DNA from: Pseudomonadota bacterium
Lineage (GTDB): Bacteria > Pseudomonadota > Gammaproteobacteria > Burkholderiales > Burkholderiaceae
Direction: 5' to 3'
NCBI GenBank assembly: GCA_029777935.1
Contig: JAKORH010000214.1
Coordinates: forward strand, 1-17,401
Length of the DNA: 17,401 nt
Below are positions 7,280-15,200 of the stretch, piece by piece. How positions within the stretch are numbered: the first letter of the stretch is position 1; each line of letters begins with the position of its first letter. The translations under genes were made by a program, and so were the position numbers. Below the pieces are notes generated by a model, which made no database searches, was not told the origin of the DNA, and was given only the letters and a program-made list of their open reading frames with translations.

Positions 7280-7993
7280 GTGCACACCTTTGCCGACAGC
7301 CTCGCGCTCGCGCTGCATCTGATCGCGAACGCCGACGCCGACCTGCTGCGGATCGTTGCGCTGTCGCTGCGCGTGAGCTCGACCGCATGCGCGATCGGCG
7401 CCACGCTCGGCATCGCGCTCGGCATCTGGCTCGCGGTCACGCGCACGCCGCTGCGGCGCGCGGCGGTGTGGGCGGTGAACACGCTGCTCGCGCTGCCGTC
7501 CGTCGTGGTCGGACTGATCGTGTACCTGCTGCTGTCGCGCAGCGGGCCGCTCGGCATGCTGGGAGTCCTGTTCACGCCGACCGCGATGATCGTGGCGCAG
7601 AGCATCCTCGTGATGCCGCTGTTCGCGGCGCTGTCACGCCGGCTGCTGCTCGACGGCCTGCAGGAGGGCGGCGACCAGTTGCGCTCGCTCGGTGCCGGCC
7701 CGCTGCAGAGCGCGGCCCTGATGCTGGTGCACGAGCGCTTCGGCGTGCTGACGCTCGTGATGACGGGCTTCGGCCGCGCGGTTTCCGAGGTCGGCGCGGT
7801 GATGGTCGTCGGCGGCAACATCGAGGGTTTCACGCGCGTGATGACCACGGCGATCGCGCTGGAGACGAGCAAGGGCGACCTGCCGCTGGCGCTTGCGCTC
7901 GGCCTCGTGCTGCTCGGCGTGGTCGGCGTCGTCAATCTGGTGATCGGACTGCTGCAGGCCCGCAGTCCGATCGCACGCGAGGCGTTCGCGTGA
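7280..7993 (+). CDS. tupB: Tungstate ABC transporter permease TupB
   Basis: This is the membrane channel of a TupABC-type tungstate importer. I start it at GTG 7280, giving 237 residues. The frame is open far upstream, but that part is antisense to moeA and not protein-like. Several hydrophobic helices are visible, the first around LLRIVALSLRVSSTACAIGATLG and the last LALGLVLLGVVGVVNLVIGL. The family-specific segment GRAVSEVGAVMVVGGNIEG...TTAIALETSKGDLPLALA (about residues 170-215) is characteristic of TupB; molybdate ModB proteins differ here. The EAA-like loop that contacts the ATPase is near QEGGDQLRSLGAG. A ribosome site is not obvious (GGAG at 7263-7266 is rather far). It is the first gene of tupB-tupC-tupA, an unusual order since tupA normally comes first. 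Confidence 0.9.
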   Translation: MHTFADSLALALHLIANADADLLRIVALSLRVSSTACAIGATLGIALGIWLAVTRTPLRRAAVWAVNTLLALPSVVVGLIVYLLLSRSGPLGMLGVLFTPTAMIVAQSILVMPLFAALSRRLLLDGLQEGGDQLRSLGAGPLQSAALMLVHERFGVLTLVMTGFGRAVSEVGAVMVVGGNIEGFTRVMTTAIALETSKGDLPLALALGLVLLGVVGVVNLVIGLLQARSPIAREAFA

Positions 7994-8069
7994 GCCCGCC
8001 GGGCCGCCCCAAGGGCGAACCCCGGAGCGCGCAGCGCGAGGGTAGTCCAGTTGGAGAACGACTGGTGCG

Positions 8070-8807
8070 ATGACGATGACGACGAATCCTCCGGTCCTTC
8101 CGCTGGTGCGTCTGACGCACGCCACGGTTCGGTTCGACGACGTCGTCGCGCTCTCCGACGTCAGCCTGACCCTGCATCGGGGCGAGCGCTTCGCGCTGGT
8201 CGGCGCCAACGGCTCGGGCAAGACCACGCTGCTGCGGCTGCTGCACGGCCTGGTGAGCGGCGACGGCGCGCGCGAGACGTTTCCGCTCGCACCCGAAGGT
8301 CGGCCGCCGGTGGCGTCGATGGTGTTCCAGCGCCCGTTTCTGCTGCGGGTGTCGGCGCGCTGGAACGTTCTGCCCGCGCTGTGGCTGCACGGCGTGCGCG
8401 GCCGCGCCGAGCGCGAGCGGCATTGCCGCCGCGCGCTGGCGCGCGTCGGGCTCGAGCACATCGCCGGCCGGCCCGCGCATCAACTGTCCGGCGGACAGCA
8501 GCAGCGGCTGGCGCTGGCGCGCGCGCTCGCGGTCGAGCCCGACATCCTCCTGCTCGACGAGCCGACTGCCAACCTCGATCCCGGCGCCAAGTACGAAGTC
8601 GAGGCGCTGATCGACGAGATCGCGCGCGACGGCGTGACCGTCGTGGTGGCCACGCACAATCTCGGGCAGGCCAAACGCTTGGCCACGCGCGTGGCCTATC
8701 TGGAAGCCGGCCGCGTGATCGTCGATCTGCCGGTCGACCGTTTCTTCAACGACCGCCTGCCGCACGAGGCGGAGCAATTCCTGAAGGGTGAACTGGTATG
8801 GGCCTGA
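8070..8807 (+). CDS. tupC: Tungstate ABC transporter ATP-binding protein TupC
   Basis: This is the ATPase subunit that powers tungstate import. In its 245 residues the Walker A motif GANGSGKT (45-52), Q-loop VFQRPFLL (85-92), signature LSGGQQQR (139-146), Walker B ILLLDEP (159-165) and H-loop ATHN (194-197) are all intact. There is no C-terminal TOBE-like regulatory domain such as ModC has; the short form is usual for TupC. ATG 8070 is taken as the start, with GGAGA at 8053-8057 as a possible, rather distant ribosome site; a second ATG at 8076 is an alternative. It follows tupB after a 76-base spacer and overlaps the tupA start by 10 bases. Confidence 0.92.
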   Translation: MTMTTNPPVLPLVRLTHATVRFDDVVALSDVSLTLHRGERFALVGANGSGKTTLLRLLHGLVSGDGARETFPLAPEGRPPVASMVFQRPFLLRVSARWNVLPALWLHGVRGRAERERHCRRALARVGLEHIAGRPAHQLSGGQQQRLALARALAVEPDILLLDEPTANLDPGAKYEVEALIDEIARDGVTVVVATHNLGQAKRLATRVAYLEAGRVIVDLPVDRFFNDRLPHEAEQFLKGELVWA

Positions 8808-9628
8808 ACGACAATCGGCGCGGCCTGATCGCGGGCGTGCTCGCGATCGGCGCGCTGCTGTGCGCGCCGGCGACGGCGCAGGACAAGCACATCGTCGTGG
8901 CCTCGACCACCTCGACCGAGCAGTCGGGGTTGTTCTCGTATCTGCTGCCTGCGTACAAGAAGGCGACCGGGATCGACGTGCGCGTGGTCGCGGTCGGCAC
9001 CGGGCAGGCGCTCGACATCGGCCGCCGCGGTGATGCCGACGTGGTGTTCGTGCACGACACCGCGGCGGAGGAGAAGTTCGTTGCCGAGGGCCAGTCGGTG
9101 AAGCGCTATCCGGTGATGTACAACGACTTCGTGCTGATCGGGCCGAAATCGGACCCGGCCGGGGTGCGCGGGCACGACATCGTGGCCGCGTTCAGGACCA
9201 TCGCGGCGCGCGGCGCGGAGTTCGTCTCGCGCGGCGACCGCAGTGGCACCAACGCCGCCGAACTGCGGTACTGGAAGACCGCGGACATCGACCCCGTCGC
9301 CGGCAGGCAGCGCGGCTACGAGCCGTGCGGCTGCGGCATGGGTCCGGCGCTGAACATCGCGGCATCGAAGGGCGCTTACGTGCTGTCCGACCGTGGCACG
9401 TGGCTGTCGTTCAAGAACCGCGGTGAACTCGCGATCCTGGTCGAAGGCGACCAGCGCATGTTCAACCAGTACGGGGTCATGGTCGTCAATCCGGCCAGGC
9501 ATCCGAACGTCAAGCAGGACCTGGGGCAGCAGTTCGTCGACTGGCTGATCTCGCCGCAGGGCCAGGCCGCGATCGCCGATTACAAGGTCGACGGCCAGCA
9601 GCTCTTCTTCCCGAACGCCAGGCAATGA
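8798..9628 (+). CDS. tupA: Tungstate-binding periplasmic protein TupA
   Basis: This is the periplasmic receptor that captures tungstate for TupBC. It has 276 residues, with a signal peptide (RRGLIAGVLAIGALL, then APATAQ) ending near residue 28. The ligand-binding motif that is TTTS in characterised TupA proteins reads STTS here (36-39, in ASTTSTEQSGL). A second conserved block, EFVSRGDRSGTNAAELRYW (near 147-165), matches the TupA oxyanion-site region. The sequence is unlike ModA, so tungstate is the best-supported substrate, though molybdate binding cannot be excluded from sequence. ATG 8798 lies within the end of tupC, preceded by GAAGGGT, so the two are translationally coupled. Confidence 0.92.
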   Translation: MGLNDNRRGLIAGVLAIGALLCAPATAQDKHIVVASTTSTEQSGLFSYLLPAYKKATGIDVRVVAVGTGQALDIGRRGDADVVFVHDTAAEEKFVAEGQSVKRYPVMYNDFVLIGPKSDPAGVRGHDIVAAFRTIAARGAEFVSRGDRSGTNAAELRYWKTADIDPVAGRQRGYEPCGCGMGPALNIAASKGAYVLSDRGTWLSFKNRGELAILVEGDQRMFNQYGVMVVNPARHPNVKQDLGQQFVDWLISPQGQAAIADYKVDGQQLFFPNARQ

Positions 9629-9656
9629 GGACCTATCTAAGCCGGCGCGCCGCACT

Positions 9657-9676
9657 GCGTACCGTATCCGTTACGC
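9657..9676. promoter_or_regulatory. Imperfect palindrome before the regulator gene, candidate operator
   Basis: GCGTACCGTATCCGTTACGC matches its own reverse complement at 16 of 20 positions and ends 7 bases before the regulator's ATG (9684), where the ribosome site would be. The half-site spacing and the adjacent regulator gene suggest an autoregulatory operator. It does not match the TATATA half-sites of E. coli ModE. Inference only. Confidence 0.35.
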
Positions 9677-9683
9677 TCGCGCC

Positions 9684-10808
9684 ATGCGGGCGCGCGGCGT
9701 ACATCTGCAGTACGGCTTTCACTCCGGCGGGCAGCGCGGCGCCGAAATCGAGAATCCGCTGTTCGACCTGCTGTCGGCGCTGCACGAGCACGGCTCGATC
9801 CAGCACGCGGCACTGGCGCTCGGCGCCTCGTACCGCCACGTCTGGGGCGAGCTGAAGCGCTGGGAAGAGGCGCTCGGCGAGTCGCTGGTCACGTGGACGC
9901 AGGGCCAGCCGGCCCGGTTGACCCCGTTCGCACACCGGCTGCTGTGGGCCGAAACGCGGGCGCGCGCGCAGCTCGCGCCGCACATAGAGGCGCTGCGCGC
10001 GGAGCTGCAGCGCGTGCTGGTCGAGGCGCTGGACGGCACGCAGCAGGTGCTGACCGTGTTCGCCAGCCATGACCTGGCGCTGCCGCTGCTGCGCGAGCGC
10101 GCACGCAGCGCGCACGGGCTGCACATCGAGCTGAAGTTCGCCGGCAGCGTCGACGCCCTGCGCGCGCTCGCCGACGGCAGGTGCCTCGTGGCGGGCTTTC
10201 ACGCGCCCGCGCAGGCGGCAACGCGCAGCGTGTTCACCCAGCGGCTGAAGCCGCTGCTGAAACCCGGCCGTCACAAGCTGATCGGCTGCACGCGCCGCAC
10301 GCAGGGCCTGATGGTGGCGCCCGGCAACCCGCTGAAGCTGCGCGACCTCGCTGACGTCGCCCGCAGCGGCGCGCGCTTCGTCAACCGGCAGCGCGGATCG
10401 GGCACGCGGCTGCTGACGGAACACCTGCTGGCGCAGCAGCGCATCGCTGCCGCGACGATCGCGGGTTTCACTGACGCGATCGAGGACAGCCATGTCGCGG
10501 TGGCGGCCGCGGTGGCCAGCGGTGCCGCCGACGCCGGGATCGGCATCGAGGCGGCGGCGCGCGAGTATCGGCTCGACTTCGCTGCGCTCACCGTCGAGGA
10601 CTACTTCCTCGTCTGCCTGCGCGACGCGCTCGAGCAGCCCGCGGTGGCGAAACTTCGCGACGTGCTGCGCGACCGCGTCTGGCAGCAATCGGTGGCCGCG
10701 CTGCCGGGCTACGAAGTCACGCAGGCGGGCGAGGTGCTGTCGCTGACCCGCGCGCTGCCGTGGTGGCGCTTCCGCCAGCCGAAGGCGAAGCGGCGCGCGC
10801 CCGAGTGA
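9684..10808 (+). CDS. ModE/LysR-type regulator with periplasmic-binding-protein-like sensor domain
   Basis: This 374-residue transcription factor lies directly after the tungstate importer. Residues 25-90 form a ModE/LysR-like winged helix-turn-helix (NPLFDLLSALHEHGSIQHAALALGASYRHVWGELKRWEEALG), including the W in the recognition helix common in ModE proteins. Residues 120-350 resemble the PBP-like domain (ASHDLALPLL, LKFAGSVDALRALADG, VNRQRGSGTRLLTE, GAADAGIGIEAAA) found in some molybdate/molybdopterin-related proteins, in place of the TOBE ligand domain of classical ModE. It has no signal peptide. The ligand may be tungstate, molybdate or the pterin cofactor (inference). Likely targets are tupBCA, moeA and the FDH operon. 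It differs from Desulfovibrio TunR, which pairs a ModE-like domain with a recombinase-like domain. No clear ribosome site precedes ATG 9684, and a palindrome occupies that position. Confidence 0.85.
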   Translation: MRARGVHLQYGFHSGGQRGAEIENPLFDLLSALHEHGSIQHAALALGASYRHVWGELKRWEEALGESLVTWTQGQPARLTPFAHRLLWAETRARAQLAPHIEALRAELQRVLVEALDGTQQVLTVFASHDLALPLLRERARSAHGLHIELKFAGSVDALRALADGRCLVAGFHAPAQAATRSVFTQRLKPLLKPGRHKLIGCTRRTQGLMVAPGNPLKLRDLADVARSGARFVNRQRGSGTRLLTEHLLAQQRIAAATIAGFTDAIEDSHVAVAAAVASGAADAGIGIEAAAREYRLDFAALTVEDYFLVCLRDALEQPAVAKLRDVLRDRVWQQSVAALPGYEVTQAGEVLSLTRALPWWRFRQPKAKRRAPE

Positions 10809-10837
10809 TCGCGCCCAAGTGATCGAGCCCGACTGAT
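10796..10837 (+). repeat. Three tandem 14-bp repeats at the end of the regulator gene
   Basis: Three consecutive units, CGCGCCCGAGTGAT (10796-10809), CGCGCCCAAGTGAT (10810-10823) and CGAGCCCGACTGAT (10824-10837), differ by 1-3 bases. The first contains the regulator's stop. Because 14 is not a multiple of 3, the TGA of each unit falls in a different frame (10806, 10820, 10834). Confidence 0.8.
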
Positions 10838-10942
10838 CGCGGCTGCAGTTTGCGCTGCCGCCGGCGCGGGCCGGGACGAGAAGGCAGCGAGCCCTGTGAT
10901 AGCGTGACGGCGGCGGCAGAAGCCGTCTCGAAAGGCATCGCC

Positions 10943-12385
10943 ATGACCCACTTGACTCTGCCCGGTCCGGGCGAGGCAAGCTCAAGCGGACACGCGAGCG
11001 CTTCGCTGTCGCGATTGCCTGCGGTCGATCGCGTGCTCGCGCGGCCGGCGCAGGCGGACCTGATCGCAGGGTACGGTCAAGCGTTCGTCAAACGTGCGAC
11101 GCAGGACGTGTTGGCGGCCGCACGCGCTTTGCTGCGCTCGGGCGGCACCGCGCCGGACCCGGACGCGCTCGACCGCAACATCGCTGCGCGCGTCGCGCAA
11201 CTGGCCGCACCGAGGCTGCGGCCGGTCTTCAACCTGACCGGCACCGTGATCCACACCAACCTCGGCCGTGCGCTTTTGGCCGACGAGGCGATCGACGCGG
11301 TCGCGCGCGCGATGCGCGGCTTCACTGCGCTCGAATACGACATCGCGGACGGCGGGCGCGGCGATCGCGACGACATCGTCGCCGGCCTGCTGCGCGAACT
11401 GACCGGCGCCGAGGCCGCCACCGTCGTCAACAACTGCGCCGCGGCGGTGCTGCTGACGCTGAAGGCGCTGGCGGCGAAGAAGGAGGTCGTGATCTCGCGC
11501 GGCGAGCTGATCGAGATCGGCGGCGCGTTCCGGATGCCCGACATCATGAAGGCCGCCGGCTGCAAGCTGGTCGAAGTCGGTACCACCAACCGCACGCACG
11601 CGCACGACTTCGAGGCCGCGATCGGCGATCGGACCGCGCTCTTGCTGAAGGCGCACGCATCGAACTACGCGGTGACCGGCTTCACCGCCGCAGTCGGCGA
11701 GGCTGAACTCGCCCGCATCGCGCACGCGCGCGGCGTGCCGTTCGCGGTCGATTTCGGCTCGGGCGCGCTGATCGATCTCGCTGCGTACGGGTTGCCGCGC
11801 GAACCGCTGCCGCAGGAGGCGCTCGCCGCCGGCGCCGATGTGGTGATGTTCTCCGGCGACAAACTGCTGGGCGGGCCGCAGGCCGGGATCATCGTCGGCC
11901 GCGACAGCCTCATCGCGAAGATCAAGCGCGATCCGCTGAGGCGCGCGCTGCGGGTGGGCAAGCTCACGCTGGCCGCGCTCGAGGCGACGCTGCGCATCTA
12001 CGCCTCCGCGCACCGGCTGCCCGAGCGGCTGCCCACGCTCGCGCTGCTCGCACGAACGCGCGAGGACATCCGCGCCGGCTGCGAACGGCTGCGGGCCGCG
12101 TTGGCGCGGTTCGCGGGCGAGGCATTCGAAGTCCGCGTCGCCGACTGCGCGAGCCAGATCGGCAGCGGCGCGCAGCCGGTCGAGCGGCTGCCGTCGGCGG
12201 CACTGGTGATCGCCGCGCGCGGCAGAGCGCGCGGCCGCGTGCTCGAAGCGCTCGAAGCGCGGCTGCGCGCGCTGCCGATTCCGGTGATCGGGCGCATCAG
12301 CGAGGGCGCGCTATGGCTCGACACCCGCTGCCTGCCGCCGCGCGACGAAGCCGCGTTCATCGCCAACTTGAGCGCGGCATGCTGA
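10943..12385 (+). CDS. selA: L-seryl-tRNA(Sec) selenium transferase SelA
   Basis: SelA is the PLP enzyme that converts Ser-tRNA(Sec) to Sec-tRNA(Sec) using selenophosphate. I start it at ATG 10943 with AAAGG at 10931-10935, giving 480 residues (E. coli SelA has 463). The open frame begins 31 codons earlier without a better site. Conserved features are [20 protein letters not shown] (97-116), [16 protein letters not shown] (162-177), [18 protein letters not shown] (185-202), GTTNRTH (213-219), and the PLP-lysine motif [13 protein letters not shown] with Lys307. The protein looks complete and functional. It overlaps selB by 7 bases, so SelA and SelB should be made together. SelD, which supplies selenophosphate, is not in the window. 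Confidence 0.96.
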   Translation: MTHLTLPGPGEASSSGHASASLSRLPAVDRVLARPAQADLIAGYGQAFVKRATQDVLAAARALLRSGGTAPDPDALDRNIAARVAQLAAPRLRPVFNLTGTVIHTNLGRALLADEAIDAVARAMRGFTALEYDIADGGRGDRDDIVAGLLRELTGAEAATVVNNCAAAVLLTLKALAAKKEVVISRGELIEIGGAFRMPDIMKAAGCKLVEVGTTNRTHAHDFEAAIGDRTALLLKAHASNYAVTGFTAAVGEAELARIAHARGVPFAVDFGSGALIDLAAYGLPREPLPQEALAAGADVVMFSGDKLLGGPQAGIIVGRDSLIAKIKRDPLRRALRVGKLTLAALEATLRIYASAHRLPERLPTLALLARTREDIRAGCERLRAALARFAGEAFEVRVADCASQIGSGAQPVERLPSAALVIAARGRARGRVLEALEARLRALPIPVIGRISEGALWLDTRCLPPRDEAAFIANLSAAC

Positions 12386-14274
12386 TCGGCACCGCGGGCC
12401 ACGTCGACCATGGCAAGACGTCGCTGATCCGGCGGCTGACCGGGCGCAACACCGACCGTTTGCCGGAGGAGCGCGAGCGCGGCATCTCGATCGAGCTGGG
12501 TTATGCCTATGTGCCTGCCGGAGACGACGTGCTCGGCTTCGTCGACGTGCCCGGCCACGAGAAATTCGTGCGCACGATGGTTGCCGGCGCGACCGGCATC
12601 GACTTCGCGCTGCTGGTGGTGGCTGCCGACGACGGCGTGATGCCGCAGACGAAGGAGCACCTCGACATCCTGCGGCTGCTTGGCATCGACGCCGGCGCGG
12701 TTGCCTTGACGAAGATCGACGCGGTTGGCGCCGCGCGCGCCGGCGAGGTGCAGGCGCAGCTCGCGCAGTGGCTGGCGGGCAGCGCGCAGGCGGACTGGCC
12801 GGTGTTCGCGCTGTCGTCGGTCACCGGCGCAGGCGTGGCGGAACTCGGCGCGCATCTGCGCGCGCAGGCGGCATTGCGCCACGAGCGCGCCGCCAGCGGA
12901 CACTTCCGCCTGGCAATCGACCGCGTGTTCACGCTCGCCGGGGTCGGCACCATCGTCACCGGCTGCGTTCATGCCGGCATGGTGCGGGTCGGCGACGAAG
13001 TGCGGCTGCAGCCAGGCGGGCGCGCCGCGCGCGTGCGGTCGATCCACGCGCAGGACCGCGCTTCCGGAGCGGGCCGCGCCGGGCAGCGCTGCGCGCTGAA
13101 CCTGGCCGGCGTGTCGCGCGACGAGGTCGAGCGCGGCGACTGGGTGCAGGCAGCCCGGCTCGACAATGCCGCCGCGCGCTTCGACGCCGCGCTGCGGCTG
13201 TCGGCGCGCGAAGCCGGAGCACTGCCGGCGTGGGCGAGCGTGCACCTGCATCACGGTACGCGCGACGTACTGGCGCGCGTCGCGGTGCTCGACACCGATC
13301 GCATCGAACCCGGCGCCGAGGCACTGGTGTCGATCACGCCCGCTGCGCCGCTCGCTGCGTGCAAGGGCGACCGCTTCGTGATCCGCGACTCCGGCGCGCG
13401 CCGCACGCTCGGTGGCGGGGTCGTGCTCGACATCGCGCCGCCGGCGCGCGGCAAGCGCAAGCCGCAGCGGCTCGAACTGCTGCGCGCGCTGCGCGACTCA
13501 CCGCCGCACGCCGCGCTCGAGGCCTGGCTGCAGGTGGAGCATGTGCCGCTCGCGCGCGTGGCCGGCGGCTGGAATCTGGACGATGACGATCTTTCTGCGC
13601 TCGTTGCCGCCGCCGGTGCGCGCGTGGCGGCCGGCGTGGCGTTCTCGCGCGCGCACTGGGGTGCGCTGCGGGCGGCCGCGCTCGAAGCAATCGAGGCCGC
13701 GCATCGGCGCGAGCCCGAGATGCCGGGCCTGGAGCAGAACCGGCTGCGGCGCATCGCCGCGCCGGCGCTCGCCGCGGAGACCTTCAACGAGCTGGTCGAT
13801 GAACTGCTGCGCGATGGCGCGCTCGGCCGCCGCGGCGCCTTCGTCGCGGCGCCCTCGCACCGGGCCGAGCTCGGCCGCGGCGAGCGCGTGCGCTGGGAGC
13901 ACATCAAGCCGCTGCTGATAGGGGCGCGCTTCAACCCGCCGCGCGTGCGCGACCTCGCGCGCGCGACCGGCATCGCGGAGACGGACGTGCGCGCGCTGCT
14001 GAAGCGCGTCGCGCGCGTGGGCGAGGTCGCGCTGGTCGCGCCCGATCACTTCTTCCTGACCGACGCGGTGCGCGACATGGCCGACATCGCCGGCGACTTG
14101 ATCGCAGCGCACGGCGTGGCGCGCGCGGCCGAGTTCCGCGACCGCATCGGCACCGGGCGCAAGGTCGCGATCCAGATCCTGGAGTTCTTCGACCGCGTCG
14201 GCTACACGCGTCGCGTGCGCGACGATCACCTGCCGCGCCGGGATAATCCGTGGCGGGCCGCAGCGGCGGCATGA
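12379..14274 (+). CDS. selB: Selenocysteine-specific elongation factor SelB
   Basis: SelB is the GTPase that delivers Sec-tRNA(Sec) to UGA codons followed by a SECIS hairpin. ATG 12379 ([14 protein letters not shown]) gives 631 residues, close to E. coli's 614; upstream in-frame ATGs lie within selA. GTPase motifs are GHVDHGKT (7-14), switch [12 protein letters not shown] (34-44), DVPGHEKF (56-63) and TKID (111-114). EF-Tu-like domains 2 and 3 follow ([14 protein letters not shown] near 190), then winged-helix domains. The last of these, which in E. coli binds SECIS RNA, has the conserved [32 protein letters not shown] block. Nothing looks decayed, so a UGA-Sec gene should exist somewhere in this genome. 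Switch I has Ser where E. coli has Thr (MTI to ISI), a variant I recall from Burkholderia SelB. Confidence 0.96.
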   Translation: MLIGTAGHVDHGKTSLIRRLTGRNTDRLPEERERGISIELGYAYVPAGDDVLGFVDVPGHEKFVRTMVAGATGIDFALLVVAADDGVMPQTKEHLDILRLLGIDAGAVALTKIDAVGAARAGEVQAQLAQWLAGSAQADWPVFALSSVTGAGVAELGAHLRAQAALRHERAASGHFRLAIDRVFTLAGVGTIVTGCVHAGMVRVGDEVRLQPGGRAARVRSIHAQDRASGAGRAGQRCALNLAGVSRDEVERGDWVQAARLDNAAARFDAALRLSAREAGALPAWASVHLHHGTRDVLARVAVLDTDRIEPGAEALVSITPAAPLAACKGDRFVIRDSGARRTLGGGVVLDIAPPARGKRKPQRLELLRALRDSPPHAALEAWLQVEHVPLARVAGGWNLDDDDLSALVAAAGARVAAGVAFSRAHWGALRAAALEAIEAAHRREPEMPGLEQNRLRRIAAPALAAETFNELVDELLRDGALGRRGAFVAAPSHRAELGRGERVRWEHIKPLLIGARFNPPRVRDLARATGIAETDVRALLKRVARVGEVALVAPDHFFLTDAVRDMADIAGDLIAAHGVARAAEFRDRIGTGRKVAIQILEFFDRVGYTRRVRDDHLPRRDNPWRAAAAA

Positions 14275-14290
14275 TGAAAGGGACAGGGCG

Positions 14291-14926
14291 ATGCAGGACA
14301 CGGTGATGATTCTTCTCGCGATCTGCGGCGCGCTCGGCATCGGCGTGATCAGTCCCGGGCCGAGCTTCGTGATGGTCGCGCGCACTGCGGTGGCCGCTTC
14401 GCGCGCCGACGGTCTCGCGGCGGCGCTCGGCATGGGCGCGGGCGGCGCGCTGTTCGCGGTTCTGGCGCTCGCCGGTCTGCAGCTCGTGCTCAAGGCGGTG
14501 CCCTGGCTGTACGTAGTGCTGAAGGTCGGCGGCGGCGCCTGGCTGGCGTTTCTCGGCTGGCGCATCTGGCGCAACGCGCGCGTGCCGCTGGCGATCGACG
14601 CGACCGGCGTACGTGCGTCGCCCGCGCCGGCGCGGTCGCTGGCACTCGGTTTTGTCACGCAAGTCAGCAATCCGAAGACGGCACTGGTGTACACCAGCGT
14701 CTTCGCGGCGTTGCTGCCCGCGGAGTTTCCGATCGCCGCTGCGCTGGTGCTGCCGCTGCTCGTGTTCGTGATCGAAGCGGGCTGGTACGCGCTGGTGGCC
14801 GTGGCGCTGTCGTCGCGCGCGCCGCGAGCGGCGTATCTGCGCGCCAAGCACTGGATCGACCGCGCGGCGGGCGGCGTGCTCGCCGTGCTCGGCTTCAAGC
14901 TGATCGCGTCGGCGCGAGCGCTGTGA
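14291..14926 (+). CDS. LysE/RhtB-family amino acid exporter
   Basis: This 211-residue membrane protein belongs to the LysE/RhtB family of small-molecule exporters. The family signature is at the N-terminus, GIGVISPGPSFVMVARTAVAASRADGLAAALGMGAGG (residues 16-52), followed by hydrophobic helices near 54-75, 76-92, 145-175 and 190-208 and the conserved block SLALGFVTQVSNPKTAL (near 116-132). AAAGGGACAGGG before the ATG can serve as ribosome site. It lies 16 bases after selB and ends 10 bases before tRNA-Sec, so it is likely co-transcribed with selAB. The substrate cannot be told from sequence. A link to selenium or sulfur amino acids is tempting but only positional. Confidence 0.88.
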   Translation: MQDTVMILLAICGALGIGVISPGPSFVMVARTAVAASRADGLAAALGMGAGGALFAVLALAGLQLVLKAVPWLYVVLKVGGGAWLAFLGWRIWRNARVPLAIDATGVRASPAPARSLALGFVTQVSNPKTALVYTSVFAALLPAEFPIAAALVLPLLVFVIEAGWYALVAVALSSRAPRAAYLRAKHWIDRAAGGVLAVLGFKLIASARAL

Positions 14927-14936
14927 ACGTTTTCGA

Positions 14937-15029
14937 GGAAGAGTCCCGCGACCCGGTGGTCCGGCCAGACTTCAAATCTGGCAGGGGTTGCCAGCAATCC
15001 CTGGTGGGTTCGACTCCCATACTCTTCCG
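14937..15029 (+). tRNA. selC: tRNA-Sec, anticodon TCA
   Basis: The cloverleaf can be folded by hand. The 8-bp acceptor stem GGAAGAGT (14937-14944) pairs with ACTCTTCC (15021-15028), followed by discriminator G15029. The D arm is 14947-14963 with loop CGGT. The 6-bp anticodon stem GCCAGA/TCTGGC holds loop CTTCAAA with anticodon TCA at 14972-14974. A long variable arm (14983-15002, 8 bp with loop CCAG) and a 5-bp T stem with TTCGACT loop follow. The 8+5 acceptor-T helix, long variable arm and UGA-reading anticodon are diagnostic of bacterial tRNA-Sec. Two oddities: the D stem makes six pairs only if C14949 is bulged, and the 3' end reads CCG rather than CCA, so CCA must be added after transcription. 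No promoter is evident between it and lysE. Confidence 0.97.
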
Positions 15030-15068
15030 CCGCACCGCTTCGCGGGCGGCGTGGCCGCAAGGTAAAGA

Positions 15069-15095
15069 ACGAGGGGGCTCGGCTGGCCCCCTCGT
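15069..15095 (+). terminator. Strong hairpin downstream of tRNA-Sec, possible terminator
   Basis: A 10-bp stem, ACGAGGGGGC/GCCCCCTCGT, encloses the 7-base loop TCGGCTG, 40 bases after the tRNA. It is very stable but is followed by GCTCCCCC, not a T run, so it may act as a processing or pausing hairpin rather than a classical intrinsic terminator. The rest of 15096-15200 holds nothing I can identify; it separates convergent tRNA-Sec and DUF2905 transcripts. Confidence 0.55.
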
Positions 15096-15200
15096 GCTCC
15101 CCCAGCCAGCCCTGACGAGGGTGACACTTGAGTTGGCATGAACGACGGAACGCACGATCCTCGAGACCAACTCCGCAGCGCAGGCCGATGCGGGTGCGCC

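Noticed and set aside
7103..7318. Upstream extension of the moeA open frame
   Set aside because: MoeA similarity begins after ATG 7102, which has a good ribosome site; the extension would overlap tupB.
7280..9628. ABC transporter as a molybdate (ModABC) system
   Set aside because: TupB-specific segments, the STTS motif and SRGDRSGT block in the receptor, and a short ATPase without a TOBE domain fit Tup better than Mod.
9631..9638. ACCTATCT shared with the hairpin at 5822-5829 (reverse strand), as a possible regulator site
   Set aside because: An 8-base match in 17 kb is close to chance expectation, and one copy is inside a likely terminator.
10850..10942. Earlier ATG start for selA
   Set aside because: The extra 31 residues are Arg/Gly-rich with no family similarity and no ribosome site; ATG 10943 has AAAGG at proper spacing.
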